Assembly (NCBI GenBank): GCA_947568835.1
Contig: OX387605.1
Location: 21,580,418 to 21,644,417 of the forward strand
Length of the DNA stretch: 64,000 nt
Source: Protonemura montana
Lineage: Eukaryota > Arthropoda > Insecta > Plecoptera > Nemouridae
Direction of reading: 5' to 3'
The number at the start of each line of letters is the position of its first letter. Positions within the stretch are counted from its first letter, which is position 1. This document shows positions 37,001 to 47,708 of the stretch, in pieces. A program made the translations under genes and the position numbers. Under the pieces are notes generated by a model. That model was not told the DNA's origin. It worked only from the letters and a program-made list of their open reading frames with translations, and made no database searches.

Positions 37001-40000
37001 AAAAAAATATTGTTATAGCAATGTTTAACCTAAAAAAAAGCTTGACATATTATTTCTTATTTCTTATTCTATTTTTAATTTTCATCTTCAACTGCTTCCT
37101 TTCTATCAATCCCATTTATTTTTAAGCTTATCTTTTATCCAATCTTCACCTTGTTCGTCAACATCTATTTCCACTTGGTTTATCCATCTCTCTCATGGTC
37201 TTCCCGCTTTCCTTACCTCGCAAACCATGTAAAATGCCTTTTTGGGTAATTGGTCATTTTCCATTTATCAGACTTTCATGTGTCGGTTTCTCTGCTCAGG
37301 CTGCTCAGGAAAACGCTGGGGTGGCCGCGCTGGAGGCAGAGAATGGCGCGCTGCGCGTTGAAAACGGCGGGTTATCTCGGCAGCTGCAGCAGTTGCGCAC
37401 AAACGCGGCGTTGCGCAAGCGCCAGGACTCCGAGGCCAAAAAGCTCGAGGCTAAGCTTGTCGAGCGTGAGGCGGCCACAACAGAGTTCAAGGCAGAGCAG
37501 GATGCCAAGGTGGAGGCCCTTTTGCTCGAGCACTCCATGATGGTCACACGGTTGCAGGTGAGAGAGGGAAGAACACTTTTGGGGGCGAACAAAGGATTGG
37601 CTGTCGAAATTGATCAGGACGTATTTTGTTACAATGATCACTATCCTCCCAAAAATGTGTACTTTATCGAGGAATCAATTCCCGGTCTCCACCTTTTGCT
37701 AGTGTTACACTATTTTAAACTTGTTAACATTTTTTTATTATTAAGAACACTAATAAATAACCTCTCAAAAATCGGTGCCCAAACGGGGACTAGAACTCCA
37801 ATCTCCGCCAGGTGTTTGCAGGCCACCTTTGAAATCTTTGATCCTAGAACTAGGCTGATGGCTTGATGGTTTTGTTTTAAATCAAGAATTACAGAAATTA
37901 CATGAAAGTGCCTTTAGGAACTGCGATTGACCTAAGAAGTATGAGTTCCAAAGAAAAATAAAGAAATTAAATTAAAGACTAATTCAAATACACTCATCTA
38001 CACCACAACTTGAATTGCCTTCACAAAGTCTTAGCAAAAACTAATCAATCTTTCTATAATTTTTTGGACAAAATGCTATCACATTAAGTCCGTCTACCCA
38101 AATTTGTAGCTGGTCTCATAGTGCTGATCTTTGCTGTGTGTAGGAGATGCAGGTCCTGCAGGATTCGGGGGCAGCCGACTCGTCACGAAGCGTTGGCAGC
38201 CTGATCCATGCCAACGAGGAACTTATGCGTGCCAATGAGGGGCTGGCTCAGACCAACAACAAGCTGACCAAAGCATTGAAAGCCGCTGGAGCTGCCTCAG
38301 CCAGCTCGCACGGCATGCAAGTAAGTCTCTTTGAACTCTGTTTACCGTAAACTGTGTGTTAAGTATCGTCGCAAGAGTAGTTATCTATGCCAATGGTGGA
38401 TAGCTGGCCATCCAACTTATTTCAATTGTGATAGCTTGGATTTTGCAGAGTAAGTTGTTATTAAAAACCTTCTCAAAAACGCTCCCAAAAATGTGTGCCC
38501 AATCGGGGAATGTGGAAACCGGGGTTCGATTGCCTGATTTTGTGCACGGCTTTTAAGAGGGTAGTTTTGTTTGTATTAACAAAATAAGCTGGTCAGTCGC
38601 TTAAGCCGTGGATCACATTAGTACTTGTTTGCTGTAACTTCTATTCAATTGCTAACAACTTGTAAACTTTCCATGAAAACACTTAGATTACCAGGAGTGT
38701 AATTTTGCAACTTTTTTTTCTTGATGAGATTGTACTCCCAGTAATAAGATATGAAAAGATATTCCATAAACATGGGGAAGAGTTGAAGACAAGAGAGTTG
38801 TGCAGCTCATTCCCAAGTAGAAATATTGGTGCTAGGCAGTTAAAAATGAATTTATATTTCGACATCTTGTCTTTTTTAAAGTCCAAAACAAACAGATTCA
38901 AAAGGAATAGTGAAGATATACTATGTGGTAGATAGTTGATTGATAGTTGATCAATTATCATTGGTATTTATATCTAGTTTCGGCAGTAGGTAGTACTAGT
39001 GTTCCCCAGTTCTACGCAGGGGCCTAACCTAGGTCTGGATTAATTTTCCTAGATGACTTTGTTGGTTTCTCTACACTACCTGGTTTCTCAAAAGTAACAA
39101 GGATTAATATGTGTGCACTCATTGACACTCGGTATGCAGTGAATTTTACTGGCATCCACCTATGTAAAGCTTATATCAAAATTCACTGATGCCAGTTTGA
39201 AATCTCTGCTTCTGGATCCGATCCTACAACCTTTACATTGAAAATGGATTGCAAAGACTTGGTGGATTGAATTTGGTACTTTTGACAGAGGTGTTGACAG
39301 AGGGCTTCTGCTTTCAGCTATATCCTTCACTTGGCTGTCTGGACTTGAGCTTCACCATAAAAGTCATGGACCTGCAGAATCGCAAGGTAATCCTGCTCTT
39401 TTGCCGAAGTTCAAAGTAACTTTTATTGTCGTAAACAATTTGCTATTTGTCATTGTTACTAGCCTATGATAAAAGAAAGGTGCAAAGGAGCAATAATATA
39501 AATAGCAGTAGTAGCAGTAAAGATAGTTATTAGACCTAAATCGTTTTCAGTTTCTTAACTGCCAATAAAAATAGCTGTCACAAAGTCTTGTGTGTCATTA
39601 GGGTGTCTTGGGGGTGTCATTAGGGTTGTGTGTCTTTTGGGTGACCATTACTAGAAGGATGTGTACCTTCAATTTTTTTGGTGATTCTTATACTGAAAAT
39701 TATGTAGTTAGATAGACGACATTTTTATTCACTTCTCTGTGTGAGAAAATCTTGCACCTTGCGCCAGACGCATTTTGAATTTGCAATAGTCGTGCATTCT
39801 AAAAACATCACAAATGAATGAAAGCAAAAACCCTGTTTTTGCTGTACACCTTACTCGAAAACAATGCTGTGCAGGGAGATGCAGAGCTTGCGCTGGCTGA
39901 AGCTCAAGTGGCTGAGGAGGAGGCGTGGGGGAAGGTGGTGACCGCGCAGGATGCGCTCCATCAGCTTGACTCAGTGGTTGCCGCCGCTGTGGACACGATC

Positions 40001-43000
40001 AACGATAATGACCGAGAGATCTCCGCCGCTGAACTCGAGTCTGTCAAGCTTGCAGCCGCAATGAAACATTTGCAGGAGGCCATGCTAAACGAGGACTCCG
40101 TCAATGGTAGGACGCCCTTCCCTAATTTTAAAATCGAACAAGTGTGTTGAAGGTGGAGTTGAGTTCTTTTTCTCTGCAATGCTAGTGACTCTGTGATTCA
40201 CTGGTAGTGAGTAGAGCTACTCTGGAAATTGTGTTAAAAGATGCCACGACGGGATGCATTGACCTCAACTACTTGTTGATGTTTTTTTTTATTTTGTTTC
40301 CATCTGATGGAGCTGGCAGTATTTTATTTTTTCACTCAGGAGAAACTGTCAACTTCTTCTGCAGATTATTTTTATTTTTTCTATCTTGTACTCATTTCTT
40401 AAAATTTCTTAATTTAAATTTCTTATCAGACACTTCTAATCAGTATTATTAATCACCCAGTGATATTTTTATTATTATAAATACTACTATTACTGTTTCA
40501 AAAATTGATGTGTTGTAAAATATAAAAAATGGTTGCGAAGTGGTATAGCATCACTAGAATCATAGTGATTGTGTATACTCACAGCCTCTTGGTTCTACTC
40601 CTTGGAGATCCGTCACTCTCATCAAATACGCTAACTTTGTACACGAAAATCGTCTCAAAAAGCATGTGTCCAAGTAGCTCGATGGGCTAGAGCAACACTC
40701 GTGACAGGTGGAGATCGGGTTTCGTGTCCCCGTTTGGGCATCAATTTTTGAGACGGTAGAAGTGTTCATGATAATAAAATACACCTCGCACTGCTGGCGT
40801 TTGCAATTTAAATAAGATTTCAAATAAGCCAATGATCTTGGCTCTCATTCTTGTTTTTGTAGGCAAGACTAGGAATGATTGAAATTTGTGATTTTGAAAA
40901 TTTTTTAGATTGCCATTTAATTTTAGAGATTTGTTAAAAAGTGCTCCTTGAAGGAGTGTCATTTGGTCTGCAGAAAGTTAAGCCATCTTGAGCATTAGTG
41001 CTAAGACTGACTAATTGGAATCCCAATGGTTCAAGTGACAAAAGTACTGGCCCAAACGTTTACCAACACAGCTAACCACCACCGCTTTGCTTCTCTCCGT
41101 AACCAATCCACTTTCATCCTCCCCTTATGCAAACCCAATGGTTACACAGTTACATTGAAGTCTTCTATGCATTAACTTAACCTTTTATTCTTTAGCACAG
41201 AACAAAGGGCAAGGAAAGAATTGTTTCAATGAAAAAATAAACCAGTCAATCCCTCTTCCACAGGCATTCCAGACACTGACCAGACCCAACAATGCCGGTT
41301 GGAGCTCCTCCTGCAGCGCTGGGACATCTTGGCCGCCAGACACCAGGAGCTGCAATCAGAGCAACACGACCTGCGGCAAGATTCGGCAGTTCGTGACGAA
41401 GAGCGCCGCGGGATGGTGGCCGCGAGAGCTAGTGCTGATGCCCGCCACAAAGAGGCCGTTCGCGCCAAGCACGAGTTGTTCGAAACACTCGTTGCGCTCG
41501 ACAACGAGATGCTGGCTGTCACGGCAGGGACACCGGTTCAGAAGGTGATTATTTGGCCCGCTTTTCAATGTGCATGCAACGTGAATCTCAAGCAATTAGG
41601 AACGTTCTTACGGCCTGCTCGAAAAGGTTTCGACCAAGTGACAAAGTCGGTATCATTTGGTGAGACAATAATAATAATAATAATAATAAATTTCTTTATT
41701 CAATGAACATACAATGTTATAGAATGCGTCAAGTCTTGATTACATAATATACAATACAATATAACCGGATATATATAACAATATACAGTACAATTGTACA
41801 GTCTTTATACAGTTTGCAGTTCAATGTGCTGAAAAGCACCTAGATAACAATGCGCAAATAACATGAAGCTAGTCTTATATAATGCATTGGTTGGAAATAT
41901 CGCTCCAAGAAGACAAATTTTGGAGGTTGAAATGTAGGAACCCAGGTTGATATTCAGTGTGTAGTTAAGTTGATCATATCTTATCTGTTTCTGTTGATAG
42001 TCAGGTCATTTAATACTGCTTGTTTGGATCTTGTTCTTTGCCCATGAGCTTGGTCAGTAGCCAATTGACTAGGCAGATGAAATATGTACTACACAGAGTC
42101 CACGTTCAGTGCAGTGTAAAAAATAGATGATGATAATTTTACTGTGGAAAATATTTACTTTCTTTATCATGCAGTGAACTTAGCCGGAAAGAAATTATTT
42201 GGTTTTGAGTTTGAAAATGAAAATCAAACATGACAATTGTCTACCTGTGGTTACAGGAGGCGCTGGTTGACGTTTGGAAGTCTTCAAAGAAGGAGGAGCG
42301 AGAAGTAGCGGTCCACAACCTGGATGAGGAAGGTTGTCGTGGAGGGGAGCCAAAGCAAGGCCTAGTCTCACTAAATCTCACCAGCGCTGAATGGGAATTT
42401 GTCAGCCCCAAAAAGCCCGCAGCAAAGGTAGTCACTGTGAGATGAAATGAGAGAACATACTTTTCCAGCTCAAGCATCTGCTCTTACAGTTTTTCAGTCT
42501 TTCGGTATGTCTTGCAGGCGAACTGAAAACTTAAAAGACATAAAAATGATCTCTATTGATATGTGGCATTTTGGCTTTGCTTTAGTGTGATGAACCACAC
42601 CCTGACTGATGTTTCAGGATTGACATGGCCTAGAATGTCACTTGAACCATGTGCTTTATGAACAAACCAACTGGCACACCATTTAATGGTTTCAGTCTTA
42701 CTCGATTATTGCACTATTACTTGGAACGTACTAAATCTGCACTCAAGCTTTAGGTGCAATTGAACATCAGCCATTGTGTAATTCTGCCAAAACCATGGTT
42801 CCAAAATGACCACACAGTACATGTCACAAGATCATTCCATTGTGAGAACAGAGAAAAGGTCACTTTCTTGGTACCTTGCAGATGAATTTTCAATAAAATA
42901 AAAAACTTAACAACTTTACTTTGTTCAACTTTGCAAAAGGTTGAAGATATGCCATTGCAAAAAATAACCTCACCGTTTATACTATTACAACTACGAGATA

Positions 43001-43261
43001 ATCGATACTGATGTATTTAGGGAATAATTATGCTAACTTGCAAATCAACCAGTGGCTATTTGGCTTGACTAGGAGTTGGAAGTCAGCACCCAGGTCAGCC
43101 AAGTTGACCAGGGCAGCCAGATCGGTGTCGAAAGCGATCTCTGCTTGAGATTGGATCTGGCGGCGGTCGAGTATCGCAAGCTGTTCCTCCAAAAGGCTCG
43201 TCTCGAGAAGCGGTTGGCAGTGCTGGAAAAGCAGTTGGCCGATCCAGTAGCTCGAACGTGA
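31099..43261 (+). CDS. SKICH-domain coiled-coil protein, CALCOCO/TAX1BP1 family
   Basis: Thirteen exons: 31099-31215, 31290-31497, 32812-33002, 34284-34793, 35084-35239, 35610-35763, 36603-36799, 37300-37557, 38144-38320, 39875-40106, 41264-41544, 42257-42427, 43073-43261. All phases fit; 946 residues. After an acidic N-terminus (TSDDDDMELL), residues about 38-155 form a SKICH domain: WCRYSV, DKVALFRVGWNTINEHL, FYQLCYVSIEGSVCGASVPFQF. Residues about 173-825 are coiled coil, rich in E, A, K and Q. Residues 873-876 are WEFV after acidic E872, an LC3-interacting-region pattern. A short coiled coil ends the protein. In vertebrates the family links ubiquitin or ER cargo to LC3 and carries C-terminal zinc fingers; none is seen here. 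A 69-bp extra exon may lie at 39318. Residue numbers exclude it. Confidence 0.9.
31602..31803. mobile_element. hAT-type MITE with perfect target duplication
   Basis: A 202-bp element with perfect 15-bp inverted ends CAGGGGCGTGCAGTG and CACTGCACGCCCCTG, flanked by identical 8-mers AAAGGTTG (31594-31601 and 31804-31811). Inside, GTAACCTTAGAGT and ACTCTAAGGTTAC form a second hairpin. There is no coding capacity. It lies in intron 2 of the SKICH gene. Confidence 0.93.
36192..36441. mobile_element. piggyBac-like MITE
   Basis: 250 bp between two TTAA sites (36188-36191, 36442-36445). Ends are CCCTTTACCGCCC and, reversed, CCCATTAACGTCC, a partial inverted match. A palindrome TACACACTTGTGTA lies near the left end. 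TTAA duplication with CCC ends is the piggyBac pattern. It is in intron 6 of the SKICH gene. Confidence 0.6.
36860..37230 (-). mobile_element. decayed LINE relic, C-terminal motif GRP.ERW
   Basis: On the minus strand, one frame gives VRKAGRP, a stop, then ERWINQVEIDVDEQGEDW and KDKLKNKWD. This is the GRPR.RW...W end typical of LINE reverse-transcriptase ORFs. It resembles the relic at 28300-28690 and lies in intron 7 of the SKICH gene. Confidence 0.6.
37730..37822 (-). mobile_element. tRNA-derived SINE, fragment (copy 2)
   Basis: The minus strand carries the B-box-like part, CCCCGTTTGGGCACCGATTTTTGAGA, broken here by the reporting limit into CCCCGTTTGGGCAC and GATTTTTGAGA, then TTCTTAATAATAA. 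It matches the 3' half of copies at 3931 and 40605 and lies in intron 8 of the SKICH gene. Confidence 0.65.
38455..38510 (-). mobile_element. tRNA-derived SINE, short fragment (copy 3)
   Basis: On the minus strand, CCCCGATTGGGCACAC followed by TTTGAGAAGG and TTTTTAATAA repeats the 3' half of the SINE with a small internal duplication. Intron 9 of the SKICH gene. Confidence 0.45.
39318..39386 (+). other. candidate extra (cassette) exon of the SKICH gene
   Basis: Between exons 9 and 10 of the SKICH gene a 69-bp segment is bounded by a good acceptor (TCTGCTTTCAG) and donor (AAG|GTAATC), has no stop in the required phase 0, and would add 23 residues including FTIKVMDLQNRK. Both flanking introns are phase 0, so it could be skipped or included without a shift. 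Confidence 0.4.
40605..40835 (+). mobile_element. tRNA-derived SINE, copy 4 (best full copy)
   Basis: Head CCGTCACTCTCATCAAA, then AAAGCATGTGTCC, A-box-like TAGCTCGATGGG (40675-40686), B-box-like GGTTTCGTGTCC (40719-40730 approx.), then TTTGGGCATCAATTTTTGAG and a TTCATGATAATAAAAT tail block. The same blocks occur inverted at 3931-4160, including sequence on both sides of the tRNA-like part, so the mobile unit is about 230 bp. Intron 10 of the SKICH gene. Confidence 0.8.
41666..41720 (-). mobile_element. LINE 3' tail with (ATT)n microsatellite
   Basis: On the minus strand, GAATAAAGAAATTTATTATTATT and its continuing ATT repeats (shown here in part) is the usual 3' end of many LINEs. It is only a fragment, in intron 11 of the SKICH gene; sequence to the right up to about 42.1 kb may be its 3' UTR. 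Confidence 0.45.
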
Positions 43262-46200
43262 AGGCCGTGCCACTTTGGTAGGTTACCAGTACTACCTAAC
43301 TCAGAGCCACCTAACCTGCCTGGGCCCTACTTAGACCAATCTTCTGCAGCCTGGGTATTAGGACATTTACTAATTAAAGACAACTCGGCACCGAGCATTT
43401 ACCACGACCTAAAGTTTAAGTGGAGGTTAATGCTATTTTTAGTGACTCCTGGGATTCGATGTTTCTTTTCTCTGTTTACTGTGAATTATGCCAATCAACT
43501 GATAAACAGTATGCCTTCTTCACAGTGCTACCATTGTAGCACTGCTAGCCAACTAGTTGGCACCTGGTTAGTGTTCAACTGTCATAAAATGATAGTTAAA
43601 TTAACTAATGTTACCATTTGACCCAACTTATTATCTTTGTACTGGTAACTGAGACTGCAAAGAAAGAAAGGACTTTATGGACAGCTTTCGTATCACAAAA
43701 TGTGTTGTGGTGTCATTTGAGAAAAATTAATATTCTTGTAAATCTTGATTAGTGTACATTAAACGTTACATGCCTCCTAGCCCTCAAAGACCCTTTAATC
43801 GATCAAATGTACAATGCAGAATGTTCAAAAAATTCTCCTTAAATTATCAGCTAAAATTATGTTATTGTTTGTTTTCTTCACAGATCTCCTTGACTAAAGG
43901 ATAACCAAGGGGGTGAAGATTTCCATTTCGGCACGATCAACTTTCGACAAATCGTGTTTGCTAGGGAAAAAATATACCGTACTAGTAGCCTTGTGTAGCC
44001 TTCTTGCTTGCAGCCGGATATTGGCGTGCAATCTGTTATGGAAAAATCCTGTGGCCTATTTTTGGTCCAAATTTTAGCGGGAGGTCTTCCCGCGTTTTCC
44101 ACTCAGCATTTATTACTGACTGACTATAGAGACCAGACTTGATTTTATGAGTTGATTTGTTATATTTTATAATATTCTTTACTTTGCGTTAATTAACAGT
44201 GTATTGTATTTTTACCCAATCTATGTGTTTTTGGATGTTTAAGATTTTTAAAACTGGGTTTATGATAACAAGTTGTTTAGCTCCATTTGACATACTTCAA
44301 ATTTTAATCAACTTAACGCTTGTTAGTTGCAAACATGCTCCATGTTTTTAGAATATTCTTTGGATACATATTACAACTAAAGTTTGTACTCTCCTATCTT
44401 TCAATAACCATAAAGGTTGTTGAAAATCACCAGGACAGAAATAAAGTAATGAAGGACAGGTGGTTACAGGGTGTAAGCGTAACGGTGTTAGTGTTGATTT
44501 TGCAGACATCAGATATAACCTTCCAGTCTATTATGTGCTTGGCATTAACCAATGTAATTTATACCGAAGGTTTGATGACTGATCTGAGGTATGCTGGCAG
44601 TTGCTTTGAGTGAGATGCCATTATCCAATTTTACACATGCGAGTTAGTGGTTTGATCTGAAGTATATGCAAAATTTATAAACAAGTGAATGATTAGAGTT
44701 AAAAAATATATACATATTTTAAAATATTTAATATATATACTTAATAACTTACTAGAAAGGTCATCCCTGAGTTGTTGGATACAGTAGTCCTTACTTGGCA
44801 CCGAAGTATACTTTTAGAAGTATCTTGGGTCAGGTTTATTTGCTTCCCCATGGAATAGATCCAATATAGACAGGATATGAAGCTACTGATTGTGTTAAAA
44901 TAGTGTTGTTGGATTAAATTGCTATCAATAACCACTTTCAACTATTATATTAGAGTAGATAAACATTTATTTATGTTTATTTCAGAGACTAGAATTTTTA
45001 TGTGTTTCGATTCCGATTCCATGTTGCACAAAATATAAATTCAGATCCCGATTTCAATTCCATCCCGAAAATAATAAAAATTCCGATTCCGGAAAGCTCA
45101 TAAGAAAACCTCCGATTCCAGAAAACGCACCGTATAAATTTTGATTTTGATTTTAATTGTTCTGTTTGGTCTCTATCAAAATACAAATTATAAAAATGTG
45201 GACTGCGACGCTGTCGGCGTCGCGACAAAGGGGTTAGTCTAACTGAACTAGTTAGAAATGCAAATAGTCAAGAAGCTGCCTACAAGATTGAAACTATAGT
45301 GTTATCACAGGCGCCCTACGCGACTTCGCATCGAAAATCAAACCATCGAAAGTAACCAGCTGCAAAGACTGGAATTCACAGTAGAAACAAAAATACTACT
45401 AATAACCATGATATAACAAAGTTACATGTTTACCTACCAACCTACCTTTTTTATTCTCAGCTAGTTCAGCCCACAGACCACTTAGACAAAGAGTTCATTT
45501 TGAAAAGAATTTTTTCTGTGAAATCTAAAATTCCGATTCAAATTGACTAAAAGTAAAAATTCCGATTCCAATCGACTAAAAGTAAAAAATTAGATACCAA
45601 TTCCATTTACCAGAAAATAAAAATTTTGATTACGATCCTAATTCCAAAAAAATATCGATTAATTCTGATTCCGGTTCCTGGTTTTTCTTATTTGTATGAG
45701 TTGATAGGATAATACCGTGCTGTTGGTAGTTGGAAATCCCAACAAGTTTTTATTGCCGATGCTATCCGAGTGAATAAATACATTTAGTTGTAAAAATATT
45801 CTTTCCGCATTTTGATTTTGATAAACTTTTTTTTCATTTTACTACTCAAAAAGTACACTTTTAAAAACACTTAAACAGTATGAATAGAATGGGCAGTACA
45901 TTTTTTATACGGAAATAAAACATTTCTTACTTACTTTTATATTATGTGTACACCATGTCCTTATTTCTAAGTAACTTTATAAATAAAATTTGATTTTGAT
46001 TGAGATTTGAAAAACACGAGAGTTTGTACCAAATGCAGTTGGTACCTTCCTCACCGCTAGATGGAAACCGTAGTTGTGGCTCTTTGTTGGTGGCCAAGTG
46101 TCCAACGAGAACGAGAGGGTGTGTGCAGTGTTTTGACGTTTCGGCCTGACATAATGGAATAAACGAGTTATCTAGGGTGAAAGCCGGATTCGTTCGTAAG

Positions 46201-47708
46201 TAGACCAATATTTTACACGTGTTGTGGGCTAAGTTAGTAACAGTAACGATGACCCCGATTGTTGTGTGTATTTGCGGCATTTGATCAGAGAACATCTTGT
46301 AAGATAACCTCACCCGCATTACCACAGTTATTGCAGGCAGGTAATTACATTCTACAGGTGGGTCAAAATAATTTTTGTGGGTTAGTGCTTGGCCAGTGAT
46401 TTTATCCAGGCCTGTCATGTTTGACCTATCTCGCTATACTCTGAGGATTCCAGATACATAGAAGCCTCACAGCTGCGTTTGTAAGCTAGAGATCCCATGC
46501 AGTATTCATACAAGAGACACAACAATTCGATCCTGCCTCTACATTTTACCAGTTTTATTGACATAATTCGTTCCCTATATCAATCTTTTATTACTTATTT
46601 ACCCATCAGTAGATAAAAAGCTTACACATACTCCAAAAATCGTAATTGAAGATAGGACAATCTTTTTAAACAAACTTGATTTATCCTAAATTTGTAGAGA
46701 AATGTAGTGTTCTCTTATCTGTAGTTTGTGGTATGTAGTCTGCATGCCTGTAATGTAGTCTGAAGCAGTTTGTCACAAACTACATGCCGTTGAAAATAGA
46801 CAGCCCTGGGATTAATTTAATTAATTGTTGGGATTCATTGTTGTTAATAATTAAAAAATAAGCCTTGGGATTGCTTACTTTGTGTATCAACACAACTGTG
46901 TTTACAAAACATCTTACACTGATGTACCTACACATCATTCTAGCGATGAACACTCTATGAAGGTTTAAGTACGCAATTATAAAAGATATGTTTTAGTTCA
47001 TAAAAAAAAAAGTTTGTTGCTTTGTGGATGAGCGTAGTTTTTCATTGGTGGTTAATCAAAGTGGCGGCACAGCAAAGTAAAGTGCAAAACAAGTTCAGAA
47101 GCCTTGTTACAATCAAGTCAAGCAAACAATTGCCAAAGAAATCTTTCAAGAAAAGATTGGGTAATTTCAAGAAGAAATGTAAAAGTGTTTAATAAAATCT
47201 ACAGCATTCAAAGTAAAATATCAGATTTGTAACAAAAATGCAATTAAAAGTAAAAAAACAAAGAGGGCTTAATCAGGGCATGCTTAATTTTATTAAGACT
47301 CTCAAAGGAACTTAAAAGGCTCGGTGAGAAAATACAATGAACTTTTGGTTCTAACACATTTGAAATTTTGTATAAATTTTGTTTGGTCAAAAACATCTTT
47401 AGACAAATTTTGCCTGAAACATGGGGAGTTTAAAATAAGAGCACACAAAAGTACCCTGCCTGTTTGGCAGACAGAGTCTGAGGTAGAATAAAACCTCTCA
47501 AGTGAATCAAAGAACTTGATTTGCTCATCAAATTGTGATGTTATATAAGATTTTCTAAGCATCAACGGTGAAATCCAAGTCACTCTCGAGCATCAACTGC
47601 AATCCGAGAGCGTTATATTCTCTTTTGTGATCACAACTGTACTTCCATCTCCGTTTTTGAAAGATGTAATTTAATCCTAACCGATTTTGTTTGCAGCCAG
47701 GAATTGAG
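43262..47708. other. intergenic, SKICH gene to MFSD10
   Basis: About 4.4 kb. It contains the SKICH 3' UTR, a hAT element (44983-45680) and, at about 46.0-46.5 kb, a stretch of higher G+C with an open minus frame that looks like no protein I know; this stretch could be a promoter or 5' exon for MFSD10. An acceptor-like TTTGCAG lies at 47690-47698, just before the MFSD10 start codon. Confidence 0.45.
44983..45680 (+). mobile_element. non-autonomous hAT element with ATTCCGATTCC subterminal repeats
   Basis: Ends are CAGAGACTAGAATTT and, reversed, CAGGAACCGGAATCAGAATT; both sides carry runs of degenerate ATTCCGATTCC. Flanking 8-mers GTTTATTT (44975-44982) and GTTTTTCT (45681-45688) agree at six of eight positions. 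The interior, from GGCGTCGCGACAAAGGGG near 45220 onward, matches the element at 49118-49702 in inverted orientation. Confidence 0.75.

Noticed and set aside
40671..40740. Functional tRNA gene
   Set aside because: The cloverleaf is poor and the unit is repeated with a common tail; it is a SINE head.
45942..46418. 158-codon open frame on the minus strand
   Set aside because: Composition is not protein-like, there are no recognisable domains, and it lies in a region that reads better as promoter or 5' non-coding sequence.
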